The notes below the pieces were generated by a model. It was given only the letters and a program-made list of their open reading frames with translations, was not told where the DNA came from and ran no database searches. A DNA stretch of 64,000 nt, taken from an uncultured Oscillospiraceae bacterium (GTDB lineage: Bacteria > Bacillota > Clostridia > Oscillospirales > Oscillospiraceae). The DNA is taken from positions 37,367-101,366 of the forward strand of contig CALWVV010000009.1 of NCBI GenBank assembly GCA_944385035.1, read 5' to 3'. Each line of letters opens with the position of its first letter. Position 1 is the first letter of the stretch. Both the position numbers and the translations under genes were made by a program. Below, in pieces: positions 33,272 to 41,363 of this stretch.

Positions 33272-35128
33272 ATGGCCCAGCGTAATTCTCCGCCCCGCCG
33301 GCTGAGCGGGCAAAAGCAAAACACCTTCTTTGGCGGCGCGGCCATTCTGGCTGTGGGTATTCTGGTGGTCAAGGTCATCGGGATGTTCTATAAAATTCCG
33401 CTGACCAACATCATTGGAGAGCAGGGCACTGCGGACTTTACCAACGCCTATAATATTTATACCGTGCTGCTCACCATCTCCACCGCAGGCCTGCCGGTGG
33501 CGGTGTCCAAAATGGTGAGTGAAGCCAATGCCCTGGGGCGCCAAAACCAGGTGCGCAAGATTTTCCGCCTGTCTTTGACGGTGTTTTTGACCTTGGGAGG
33601 CATCTCCTTCCTCGTTATGTTCTTCCAGGCGGAGATGCTGGCGGGCATGATGAACGACGACAAGGCCGCCATCGGCATCCGGGCGCTGGCCCCGGCGGTG
33701 GTGTGTGTGGGCTGCCTGTCTGCCTTCCGGGGCTATGCCCAGGGACACGGAGACATGGCGCCCACCGCCATTTCCCAGATCATCGAGGCCCTGTGCAAGC
33801 TGGTGGTGGGTCTGGGTCTGGCCTATTGGCTCATCAAAAGCGGAGCGGGACAGAGCAACGCCGCCGCCGGCGCCATCACCGGCGTCACCGTGGGCACCGT
33901 GGTTGCAGTGGTCTACATGGCCCTGCACCATGTGAAAAAGAACCTGGAGGAGCCCCGGCTGTCCAGAGATGAGCCGGAAGCGGCGGGCAGGATTCTTAAG
34001 GAGCTGCTCCAGATCGCCATCCCCATCACCCTCAGCTCCTCCATGGTGGGCATTGTGACCGTCATTGATTCCGCTTTGGTCCAGGGACAGGTGCAGAAGG
34101 TGCTGCTGGAGGACCCCAGCAGCTGGGCCCTGTACGCGGGGGTGGCGGATTTTGCCCCCCTGCAGGATGCCATTGACGCCTGGAAGCAGGCCATGGGCGC
34201 GGGGGCACAGGTCACCATGACCACGCTGACAGAGCAGCTGAAGGCCGCCGCAGCGGCCCAGCATCCCAATGCCATCCAGACGGCCGCCCTGGCCGTGGAC
34301 GAGGTGCTTCAGGACCTGAGCCGCACCCTCTATGGCAACTACTCCGGTGCCATCAACATCTATAACCTGCCCACCTCCCTCATGGCCGCCATCACCGCCT
34401 CGGTGATTCCCGCCGTCTCCGGCGGATTGGCCCGCCGTGACCGGAAAGGAGCGGCCCGGATCTCCGGTTCTGCCCTGCGCATTACCGCCCTGCTCTCCTT
34501 CCCCATGGGCATCGGCCTGTTTGTGCTGGGCACGCCCATTGTCCGGCTGCTGTTTGCCAGCCTCAATGCGGAGCTGGCCGGTTCTCTGCTGTCCACCCTG
34601 GGGCTGACGGCTATCTTCTCCTGTGTGACCCTGGTGTGCAACTCGGTGCTCCAGGCCTATGGCTTTGTGATTTTGCCCGTCATCGTCATGGTGCTGGGCG
34701 GAATCGTGAAAATTGTCACCAACTATAACCTGGTGGGCACCGCCCAGATCGGCATCTACGGAGCCCCCACGGGCAGCGTACTGTGCTTTGCCCTGTGCCT
34801 GATCCTCGACCTGGCGATCATCGCACGGGTCATCCCCCACCGGCCCAAGTTTGGCCCCATCTTCCTAAAACCCTTCCTTGCCTCGGCCATGATGGGTGCG
34901 GCGGCCTGGGCGGTGTATGGCCTATTGTACCGGGTGCTGTCCTATGTGCCCGATGGAGAGACCGAGCGGGTCATCACCTGGATGGGCAACGCGGTGGCCA
35001 CCTTAGGCGCCATCGGCGTGGCTATGATCGTGTATGTGGTGCTGGTGGCGGCGCTGCGGGCCGTGTCACGGGAGGACCTGGCCCTGATGCCCAAAGGGGA
35101 CAAAATTGCGAAGCTGCTGAGAATTTGA
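33272..35128 (+). CDS. MurJ/SpoVB-type lipid flippase (MOP superfamily)
   Basis: A 618-residue polytopic membrane protein with about 14 hydrophobic helices. The N-terminal FFGGAAILAVGILVVKVIGM and YKIPLTNIIGEQGTADFTNAY match the Firmicutes SpoVB/YabM/MurJ-like group that moves lipid-linked wall precursors or polysaccharides. It is longer than the usual 520-550 because of a soluble insertion of about 85 residues (roughly 271-355) in a loop before NIYNLPTSLMAA. It is followed by mazG, hup and rqcP, matching the yabM-mazG-yabO order in Bacillus. Confidence 0.88.
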   Translation: MAQRNSPPRRLSGQKQNTFFGGAAILAVGILVVKVIGMFYKIPLTNIIGEQGTADFTNAYNIYTVLLTISTAGLPVAVSKMVSEANALGRQNQVRKIFRLSLTVFLTLGGISFLVMFFQAEMLAGMMNDDKAAIGIRALAPAVVCVGCLSAFRGYAQGHGDMAPTAISQIIEALCKLVVGLGLAYWLIKSGAGQSNAAAGAITGVTVGTVVAVVYMALHHVKKNLEEPRLSRDEPEAAGRILKELLQIAIPITLSSSMVGIVTVIDSALVQGQVQKVLLEDPSSWALYAGVADFAPLQDAIDAWKQAMGAGAQVTMTTLTEQLKAAAAAQHPNAIQTAALAVDEVLQDLSRTLYGNYSGAINIYNLPTSLMAAITASVIPAVSGGLARRDRKGAARISGSALRITALLSFPMGIGLFVLGTPIVRLLFASLNAELAGSLLSTLGLTAIFSCVTLVCNSVLQAYGFVILPVIVMVLGGIVKIVTNYNLVGTAQIGIYGAPTGSVLCFALCLILDLAIIARVIPHRPKFGPIFLKPFLASAMMGAAAWAVYGLLYRVLSYVPDGETERVITWMGNAVATLGAIGVAMIVYVVLVAALRAVSREDLALMPKGDKIAKLLRI

Positions 35129-35227
35129 CATAAATTTCCACATTATAGGGAAAACTGGGGGAAGTGGAGCCATTTCCCCCTCTTTTCTGTGGAAAATAGA
35201 AAAATAGCTTGATAAGGAAGAGGAACT

Positions 35228-36046
35228 GTGGTAAATTCTCAATGTAACGCCCAGTATCAGATGGATGATTTGCTGGAAATTATGAAGACCCTGCGTGCTC
35301 CGGGGGGCTGTCCCTGGGACCGGGAACAGACCCACCAGTCCATCCGGCAGAACATGCTGGAGGAGGCCTATGAGGCTGCCGACGCCATTGACCATGAAGA
35401 CATGGAGAACCTGAAGGAGGAGCTGGGTGACGTACTGCTCCAGGTGGTGTTTCACGCCCGCATGGCCCAGGAGGCCGGACAGTTCACCTTTGACGATGTG
35501 GTGGACGGTGTGTGCCGAAAGCTCGTTTACCGCCACCCCCATGTGTTTGGCGCAGTGGAGGCGGAGGACGCCCAGGGGGCCCTCAGTACCTGGGACGCCC
35601 AGAAGCGCCGGGAGAAGGGCCAGCGCACCACCGCCGATGCCATGGACTGCGTGGCCCGAGCCATGCCCGCCCTTATGCGGGCGGAGAAAATCCAGGGAAA
35701 AGCCCGAAAGGCGGGCTTTGACTGGGAGGAGGTCTCCCCTGCCCTGGACAAGCTGTCCGAAGAGGTCGGGGAGCTTCGGCAGGCGGTGAGGGAGCACTCC
35801 AATGTGGAGGAGGAGCTGGGCGACCTGCTCTTTGCTGCGGTGAAGGTAGGCCGGTTTGCCGGTGTGGACAGTGAGACCGCCCTCCAAAAGGCCTGTGAGA
35901 AATTTATCCGGCGGTTCCGCCGGGTGGAGCAGTCCGCAGGCGGACCCTTAACCGGGTTGGATGTGCCTGAGCTGGAACGGCTTTGGCAGAAGGCCAAATG
36001 GGAAGAGCGCGCCCAAACATCAAACGACAACTTAAAAGCCCCCTGA
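35228..36046 (+). CDS. mazG: Nucleoside triphosphate pyrophosphohydrolase MazG
   Basis: A 272-residue protein starting at GTG (GAGGA upstream). It has two MazG domains, each with the metal-binding ExxE-x-ExxD pattern: [10 protein letters not shown] with EELGDVLLQ (about 45-80) and [11 protein letters not shown] with EELGDLLFA (about 178-205). The N-terminal [17 protein letters not shown] is the family signature. It breaks down non-canonical or alarm nucleotides. A hairpin overlaps its stop codon. Confidence 0.94.
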   Translation: MVNSQCNAQYQMDDLLEIMKTLRAPGGCPWDREQTHQSIRQNMLEEAYEAADAIDHEDMENLKEELGDVLLQVVFHARMAQEAGQFTFDDVVDGVCRKLVYRHPHVFGAVEAEDAQGALSTWDAQKRREKGQRTTADAMDCVARAMPALMRAEKIQGKARKAGFDWEEVSPALDKLSEEVGELRQAVREHSNVEEELGDLLFAAVKVGRFAGVDSETALQKACEKFIRRFRRVEQSAGGPLTGLDVPELERLWQKAKWEERAQTSNDNLKAP

Positions 36047-36116
36047 TTCCAGGGCTTTAAGTATAGATCAGCGGCAGCCGGGAAAGACTGCCAACATGTA
36101 CAGGAGGAAAAATGAC

Positions 36117-36392
36117 ATGAATAAAACCGAACTGATTGCCGCCGTGGCCGAGAAGGCGGAGCTGTCCAAGAAGGACGCCGAGGCCGCCATTACCGCCGCC
36201 ATCGAGGCCATTACTGAGGCGCTTCAGAAGGAAGAGAAGGTTCAGCTGGTGGGCTTTGGTTCCTTTGAGGTGAAGAAGCGCGCTGAGCGCATGGGCCGCA
36301 ACCCCCAGACCAAGGAGGCCATTCCCATTCCTGCCTCCAAGGCTCCGGTGTTCAAGGCCGGCAAGGCTCTGAAGGACGCTGTGTCCAAGTAA
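36117..36392 (+). CDS. hup: DNA-binding protein HU
   Basis: A 91-residue histone-like protein: [22 protein letters not shown] helical base, [22 protein letters not shown] beta arm, and C-terminal helix. The start at 36117 follows GGAGGAAAAATGAC. It is placed between mazG and rqcP, a common Firmicutes order. Confidence 0.97.
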   Translation: MNKTELIAAVAEKAELSKKDAEAAITAAIEAITEALQKEEKVQLVGFGSFEVKKRAERMGRNPQTKEAIPIPASKAPVFKAGKALKDAVSK

Positions 36393-36402
36393 TCTCCAAG
36401 AA

Positions 36403-36437
36403 AAGCGGGGGACGCTGTGTCACGGCGTCCCCCGCTT
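36403..36437 (+). terminator. Hairpin after hup
   Basis: AAGCGGGGGACGC pairs perfectly with GCGTCCCCCGCTT around a nine-base loop; no T tract on the plus strand, so it may be a partial terminator or an RNA-stability hairpin. Confidence 0.55.
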
Positions 36438-36462
36438 ATGTGTTAGAATAGGAGCGATCATT

Positions 36463-36705
36463 GTGCGATTGGATAAATGGCTGAAAGTTTCCCGGCTCAT
36501 CAAGCGCCGCACCGTGGCCAACGAGGCCTGCGACAATGCCCGTGTCACCGCCAACGGCCGGCCGGTGAAAGCCAGCTATGACGTGAAGGTGGGCGACCAG
36601 CTGGAGCTGAAATTCGGTACCAACACCGTCAAGGTGGAGGTGCTGGTGGTGGCCGACAATGTGGGCAAGGCAGACGCGGCGGCCATGTACCGGGAGGTAC
36701 TCTGA
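36463..36705 (+). CDS. rqcP: S4-domain RNA-binding protein RqcP (YabO, Hsp15-like)
   Basis: An 80-residue S4 protein (MRLDKWLKVSRLIKRRTVANEAC ... NGRPVKASYDVKVGD) with a GTG start and AGGAG upstream. The family binds stalled 50S subunits and helps RqcH add Ala tails in ribosome quality control. Its place after mazG and hup is the classical yabO place. Confidence 0.92.
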   Translation: MRLDKWLKVSRLIKRRTVANEACDNARVTANGRPVKASYDVKVGDQLELKFGTNTVKVEVLVVADNVGKADAAAMYREVL

Positions 36706-36706
36706 G

Positions 36707-37777
36707 ATGGTCCTGAGGGCGGGATATTGGAAAAAAGGTCTGGCTCTGGTGTTGGCCCTGGCCCTGACCCTGTTAGGGGGCTGCCAGCGCCAGCCGGAGA
36801 AGCATGACAGGCAGGTCTTCGCCATGGACACCATTATGACCCTGACCGTTTACGGCGACGGATTGACCCAGACAGCGGAAGAGGTGCTGGCAGAGCTGGA
36901 GTATGAAGTGAAGTGGCTGGAGGGCTTTTATTCCGCCACCGATCCCCAGGGTGATCTGTACCGTCTGAACGCTGCCAACGGGGAACCAACAGAGGTCAAC
37001 AACCCCACGGCCAGTCTTTTGCGGGAGGCTATAGAGCTGTGCGCGCTTACCGGCGGGGCCCTGGATATCACCGCCTACCCGGCGGTGGAGGCCTGGGGCT
37101 TTATCTCCGGAGACTACCGGGTGCCCGCTGCGGAGGAGCTGGCGGAGCTGGCCCAGAAGATCGACTATACCCGCATCGTCCTGGGGGAGGAGACGGAGAG
37201 CGGGCGGTTTGTCTCCCTCCCCGCCGGGATGGAGGCGGAGCTGGGGGCGGTGGCCAAGGGCAAGCTTGCGGATACCCTGGCTGGTATTTTGGCCGCCTGC
37301 GACGTCCACACCGCCCTGCTGGACCTGGGCCAGAGCACCATTATGGCCGTGGGCGCCAAGCCCGACGGCTCCCCCTGGCGCATCGCCGTCCAGGACCCGG
37401 CGGGAGCGGGCTATCTGGGAGTGATCGAGCTCACCGATCTGGCAGTAGGCACCTCCGGGGGCTACCAGCGGTTTTTTGAGCAGGACGGGGAGACCTACTG
37501 GCACATCTTAGACCCCGCCACCGCCGCCCCCGCCCGCAGCGGCCTCACCTCGGTGACGGTGGTGGGTCCCTCGGGCCTTGTGTGCGACGGGCTGTCCACA
37601 GCCCTGTTTGTCATGGGCCTGGAGGAAGGCGCCCAGTTCTGGCGCGACCACCCGGAGCTGGAAATTGAGGTCCTCTTTGTTACGGAGGACGGGACCCTAT
37701 ACGTAACCCCTGGCATGGACGAGCGGTTCTCCCTGGCCCAGGGCTATGAGGACCGGGAGGTACAGGTGCTGACATGA
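36707..37777 (+). CDS. apbE: FAD:protein FMN transferase ApbE, lipoprotein
   Basis: A 356-residue protein with a lipoprotein signal peptide (basic N-terminus, hydrophobic 11-21, lipobox LLGGC with C26). The core has AMDTIMTLTVYG, GGALDITAYPAVEAWGF, LDLGQSTIMAVG and VGTSGGYQR, all typical of ApbE. It attaches FMN to Thr/Ser of flavoproteins such as Rnf or Nqr subunits outside the membrane. The start at 36707 follows GGGAGG. The next gene (NusG-II domain) overlaps, and this pair often accompanies Rnf-type or Gx-transporter genes. Confidence 0.93.
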   Translation: MVLRAGYWKKGLALVLALALTLLGGCQRQPEKHDRQVFAMDTIMTLTVYGDGLTQTAEEVLAELEYEVKWLEGFYSATDPQGDLYRLNAANGEPTEVNNPTASLLREAIELCALTGGALDITAYPAVEAWGFISGDYRVPAAEELAELAQKIDYTRIVLGEETESGRFVSLPAGMEAELGAVAKGKLADTLAGILAACDVHTALLDLGQSTIMAVGAKPDGSPWRIAVQDPAGAGYLGVIELTDLAVGTSGGYQRFFEQDGETYWHILDPATAAPARSGLTSVTVVGPSGLVCDGLSTALFVMGLEEGAQFWRDHPELEIEVLFVTEDGTLYVTPGMDERFSLAQGYEDREVQVLT

Positions 37778-38148
37778 GCAAAAACGCCAAGATCATTTTG
37801 ATCCTGCTGTTGGCGGCAGCGGTCCTCTCGGTGGGATTTCTTCTGCTGCAAAGGGAGCAGCCCGCCTCCCCGGTGGCCCGGATCACCCTGGACGGGGAAG
37901 TGCTGGAGGAGATTCCTCTGGATGAGGTGGAGGAGAGCTACTCCTTTACCGTGGACAGCGAGGGGGGCTGCAATACCATTTTGGTGGAGCCCGGCCGCAT
38001 CCGGGTGAGCGAGGCGGACTGCCCCGACCAGGTATGCGTCAGCCAGGGGTTTATTTCCGACGGCACCGTCCCGGTGGTGTGTCTGCCCCACAAGCTGATG
38101 ATCGAGATCGTGGGGGGAGGGAGCGCCTTTGACGCCGCAGCCGGTTAA
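37774..38148 (+). CDS. NusG domain II-containing membrane-anchored protein
   Basis: A 124-residue protein with an N-terminal membrane anchor (about 6-25) and an extracytoplasmic NusG-II-type beta domain (about 35-115), including CPDQVCVSQGFI and VVCLPHKLMIEI with paired cysteines. It overlaps apbE by four bases (ATGA). The apbE / NusG-II / Gx-transporter trio is common in Clostridia, but its exact biochemical task is unknown to me. Confidence 0.85.
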   Translation: MSKNAKIILILLLAAAVLSVGFLLLQREQPASPVARITLDGEVLEEIPLDEVEESYSFTVDSEGGCNTILVEPGRIRVSEADCPDQVCVSQGFISDGTVPVVCLPHKLMIEIVGGGSAFDAAAG

Positions 38149-38644
38149 AGGAGTGGGGCGCCTGACCCGCCTGGCCCTGCTTACCGCCATCGCCCTGACC
38201 ATCTTTATGGTGGAGGCCCAGCTGCCGGTGGTCACCATCGTGCCGGGCATCAAGCTGGGCCTTGCCAACATCGTCACTGTGTACGCCATGTTTACCCTGG
38301 GGCCTGGAGATACCCTGATGATGTTAGCGGGGCGGATTTTTCTGGGGGCGGTGTTTTCCGGGCAGATGATGACCCTCATCTACTCCGCCGCCGGGGGTTT
38401 CCTCAGCTGGTGCGTGCTCCTTCTCCTGCGCAAGATGCTGGACCACAGGCAGATCTGGCTGTGCAGTCCGGTGGCCGGGGTATTTCACAACCTGGGTCAG
38501 CTGTTGGCCGCAGCGGCAGTGATGAAGACCTGGACGGTGCTGGCCTATCTCCCCTACCTGGTTCTGGCAGGGATCATCGCCGGACTTTTCACCGGCGTGG
38601 CCGCCCAAGCCCTTATGAACCGCCTGGAGCGGCTGAAGCAGTAA
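38129..38644 (+). CDS. Gx transporter family / heptaprenyl diphosphate synthase component I-like membrane protein
   Basis: A 171-residue protein with about five hydrophobic segments and the VVTIVPGIKLGLANIVTVYA and GRIFLGAVFSG motifs of the HepPP_synt_I / Gx transporter family. The start is probably TTG at 38129 (GGGAGGGAG upstream), inside the end of the preceding gene. The family resembles ECF-type substrate-binding S components. Substrate is unknown; a quinone or isoprenoid link has been suggested from old annotation only. Confidence 0.82.
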   Translation: MTPQPVKGVGRLTRLALLTAIALTIFMVEAQLPVVTIVPGIKLGLANIVTVYAMFTLGPGDTLMMLAGRIFLGAVFSGQMMTLIYSAAGGFLSWCVLLLLRKMLDHRQIWLCSPVAGVFHNLGQLLAAAAVMKTWTVLAYLPYLVLAGIIAGLFTGVAAQALMNRLERLKQ

Positions 38645-38663
38645 TCGTTGGGAGGAAAACACC

Positions 38664-39455
38664 ATGAAGATTTACGCGCTCATGGAAAACACCCCTTATG
38701 AGCCGGCCTTTGCCGCGGAGCACGGTCTGAGCCTCTATCTGGAGACCGACCGGCACAAGATCCTCTTTGACACCGGAGCCTCCGGGGCCTTTGCAGACAA
38801 CGCAGAGCGGCTGGGGGTGGATCTGTCCCAGGTGGAGCTGGCTATCCTCTCCCACGACCATTACGACCACGGGGGCGGTCTGGCCCGTTTTCTGGAAGTG
38901 AATGACCACGCCCCCATCTACCTCAGCGCCCACGCCTTTGGCAAGCGGTACAACGGGGTGGGCAAGTACATCGGGCTTGACCCTGCCCTCCGGGAGAATG
39001 GACGGCTGCGGTTTGTGGAGGATGTTCTGGAGCTGGATGACCAGTTATCCCTGTATTCCTGTAATCAAAAGCCAAAAAAATACCCGCTGGACAGTGCGGG
39101 GCTGACGGAGGAGCGGGACGGGGAACAAAAGCCCGACCAATTTCTCCATGAGCAGTACCTGATGGTCCGGGAGAAGGGGAAAAAGGTGCTCATCAGCGGC
39201 TGCTCCCACAAGGGGATTTTGAACATCATGGACTGGCTGGAGCCCGATGTGCTCATCGGGGGCTTCCACTTTATGAAGCAGGAGGTCACGCCCCAGGGAA
39301 ACCCCGTCCTGGACCAGGCGGCCCATGTGCTCCGGGCGCACAAGACGGCCTACTACACCTGCCACTGCACGGGCCAGGAGCCCTTCCAATACCTGAAGGA
39401 CCGCATGGGTGAGCAGCTTCAGTACCTGGCCTCCGGGCAGGTCATCACAGTATAA
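38664..39455 (+). CDS. MBL-fold metallohydrolase
   Basis: A 263-residue metallo-beta-lactamase-fold protein with SHDHYDHGGGL (about 65-75), ISGCSHKGI, IGGFH and CHCTGQ. The last pattern is typical of the branch annotated after the archaeal dihydropterin-related enzyme (MJ0301-like). True substrate unknown. GGGAGG precedes the ATG and it is 20 bases after the Gx-transporter gene, so it closes this operon, followed by a terminator. Confidence 0.85.
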   Translation: MKIYALMENTPYEPAFAAEHGLSLYLETDRHKILFDTGASGAFADNAERLGVDLSQVELAILSHDHYDHGGGLARFLEVNDHAPIYLSAHAFGKRYNGVGKYIGLDPALRENGRLRFVEDVLELDDQLSLYSCNQKPKKYPLDSAGLTEERDGEQKPDQFLHEQYLMVREKGKKVLISGCSHKGILNIMDWLEPDVLIGGFHFMKQEVTPQGNPVLDQAAHVLRAHKTAYYTCHCTGQEPFQYLKDRMGEQLQYLASGQVITV

Positions 39456-39467
39456 TCAAGGGAACGA

Positions 39468-39498
39468 AAAGGGCCGCCGGACAATCCGGCGGCCCTTT
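39468..39498. terminator. Convergent terminator after the MBL gene
   Basis: A 14-bp perfect stem (AAAGGGCCGCCGGA and complement) with a three-base loop. It lies between convergent genes and can serve both. Confidence 0.75.
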
Positions 39499-39527
39499 GT
39501 GCTGCGGGGGGCAGGAAAATATTTCGC

Positions 39528-40259
39528 TTATCCCAGAGTATGATTCAGCGTGTCCCAGAGAACGGTGCTCCGCCAATTGGAATCAGAGGAGACAAGAATT
39601 TCTTCCAGCGGCTGGGTATAGGCGATACCCTGGGCATCCTGAAAGACCGCGCTGATGGTCAGGGTGTGCCCGGATGGGAAGGAAAGATAGGTGTACCCGG
39701 TGTAAATGGTCCCTTCCAACACCTCCAGAGGAAGGGTGTGGACCTGGCCGTCTCCGTCCAGCAGCTGGAGGGAGACCTCCATCCCCTCCACCTGCCGGGC
39801 CATGGTGAGATAGAAGGTGTAGTCAATGTGGGTTTGATCTCCCCACACACTCACGTCCAGATCAAAGTCGGCCACCAGGGGCTGCTCTGGGTCCAGGGCG
39901 TTCTGCTCCGCCGCCAGCTGCTGCTCTACCCCGCCCAGCCGCCAGCCCAGATAGGCGGTAGTCCCCAGAGACAGGAGGGTCAGCAGAGCCAGGATGATGA
40001 CCCCCACACGCCACAGGCGGGGCAGGGCCAGTACGATCTTGGGTTCCGGCCCGGCGTCCCCGGTCTCTACCTGGAGCAGGTCATTGAGGGACACCCCAAA
40101 AAGCTTGCCCATGGCGATGAGCTTGTCCACCTCGGGGACGGCTCCGTCCATCTCCCAGCGGGAGATGGCCTGGCGGGAGACCCCCAGCTTCTCCCCCAGG
40201 GCCTCCTGAGAGAGGTTCTGCTGCTTTCGTAATTCTTGAATCCGCTGGCCCAGGGTCAT
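39528..40259 (-). CDS. Membrane-anchored XRE-family regulator (paralogue 1)
   Basis: A 243-residue protein: helix-turn-helix domain at 1-62 (LSQEALGEKLGVSRQAISRWE), one membrane helix (about 84-106), then an extracytoplasmic domain of about 135 residues with beta-rich character. It should bind DNA from the membrane and respond to an outside signal. GGAGG lies eight bases before the ATG. Its DNA-binding domain differs from the next gene's at only four of the first 62 residues, while the outer domains are not similar. Confidence 0.85.
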   Translation of the reverse strand: MTLGQRIQELRKQQNLSQEALGEKLGVSRQAISRWEMDGAVPEVDKLIAMGKLFGVSLNDLLQVETGDAGPEPKIVLALPRLWRVGVIILALLTLLSLGTTAYLGWRLGGVEQQLAAEQNALDPEQPLVADFDLDVSVWGDQTHIDYTFYLTMARQVEGMEVSLQLLDGDGQVHTLPLEVLEGTIYTGYTYLSFPSGHTLTISAVFQDAQGIAYTQPLEEILVSSDSNWRSTVLWDTLNHTLG

Positions 40260-40344
40260 CTAAGACACCTCCTGTGTGGAATCTTGGAAGGAAGGATATG
40301 TGCTGCTGTGGGAAAGGGCCCCACTGCGGCGGTTTTTTCTGCGG

Positions 40345-41238
40345 TCAGGAAAGTTCCAGCTGGCAGCCGGGAACCTGTCTGGCCACGGAAAGGGGAAGAT
40401 CAGCAACGCAAGGAACGTATTGCTCCTGAATGGAGAGGGTGCTGACGGTAAAGTTGTTTCCCCGCTGGGCATCGGTGCCGATGGTGAGGAAATTCTCGAT
40501 GGTGGCGGTGCGTCCGGTGCCGGTCTCCCGCAGCTCGATGGCGGCCACCGTTACTACCTCCCCGCCGTAGTCGGGCAGAGTCAGCGTGGCACGGCTGTCC
40601 CCGAACAGGGGCGTTTTCACAGGCAGATATTCGATCCGCTCCCACTGGCGCTTGTCCTTGGGCACCTCAGTGCCGTCGGGATATTCCCCCCAGGGGTCAT
40701 AGCCCTCGATTTTGGTCTCCAGACCGGTGACCTTCCAACCCTTCAGCCCCTCGGCCAGCTGGAAGGAAAACCGAATGGTCAAATCCTCGCTGCCTCTGGC
40801 CTGGGGAAAGCCCATGGAGATGTGGCCAAAGGAGACATCCCAGTCCTGGAACAGACGACGGCCGTCACAGGGGACGTATGGCTCAGAGGCGGCGGCGGAA
40901 ACTGCAATCTGACGGCGAAGGGACTGGTTTTCCTGCCACAGAAGGAGGGAAGGAAGGGCGCAGAGAAGCAAAATTACGATCAAACCAGCCGCGGAAACCA
41001 GCTTTCGCCGGGGCCATTGCCTGACCTGCGGCCGGGCGGGCTTGCTGAGCCCCAGCAGCTCGTCCAGGGAAACGCCAAAGAGCTTGCTCATGGCAATGAG
41101 CTTGTCCACCTCGGGGACGGCCCCGTCCATCTCCCACCGGGAGATGGCCTGGCGGGAGACCCCCAGCTTCTCCCCCAGGGCCTCTTGGGAGAGGTTATGC
41201 TGTTTTCTTAGTTCCTGAATCCGCTGGCCCAGGGTCAT
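40345..41238 (-). CDS. Membrane-anchored XRE-family regulator (paralogue 2)
   Basis: A 297-residue protein of the same layout: HTH 1-62, membrane helix (about 80-100), extracytoplasmic domain of about 195 residues. The ATG at 41238 follows AAAGGAGG by eight bases; a GTG three codons earlier overlaps that ribosome site and is unlikely. The near-identical HTH next to an unrelated sensor domain suggests duplication followed by sensor replacement or gene conversion of the HTH. The two proteins probably recognise the same DNA site. Confidence 0.85.
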   Translation of the reverse strand: MTLGQRIQELRKQHNLSQEALGEKLGVSRQAISRWEMDGAVPEVDKLIAMSKLFGVSLDELLGLSKPARPQVRQWPRRKLVSAAGLIVILLLCALPSLLLWQENQSLRRQIAVSAAASEPYVPCDGRRLFQDWDVSFGHISMGFPQARGSEDLTIRFSFQLAEGLKGWKVTGLETKIEGYDPWGEYPDGTEVPKDKRQWERIEYLPVKTPLFGDSRATLTLPDYGGEVVTVAAIELRETGTGRTATIENFLTIGTDAQRGNNFTVSTLSIQEQYVPCVADLPLSVARQVPGCQLELS

Positions 41239-41268
41239 GGCGGCCACCTCCTTTGGTTTGGTGTTTCC

Positions 41269-41274
41269 AGTATA
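41269..41274 (-). promoter_or_regulatory. Possible -10 of the XRE pair
   Basis: TATACT on the minus strand, about 35 bases before the start codon; the -35 is weak. Confidence 0.3.
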
Positions 41275-41279
41275 AGGGA

Positions 41280-41311
41280 AAGGGACGGAAAGTGGCTACC
41301 ATCCGTCCCTT
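41280..41311. terminator. Hairpin between the GH13 gene and the XRE gene
   Basis: AAGGGACGGA pairs with TCCGTCCCTT around a 12-base loop, downstream of the GH13 stop codon on the same strand. The T tract is interrupted. It also lies just upstream of the XRE promoter, so an operator role is possible. Confidence 0.5.
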
Positions 41312-41363
41312 ACAGCTTGTCAATCTGTGGTTGCACCCCCTGTCCCGCAAGGGATTGGGGGTT

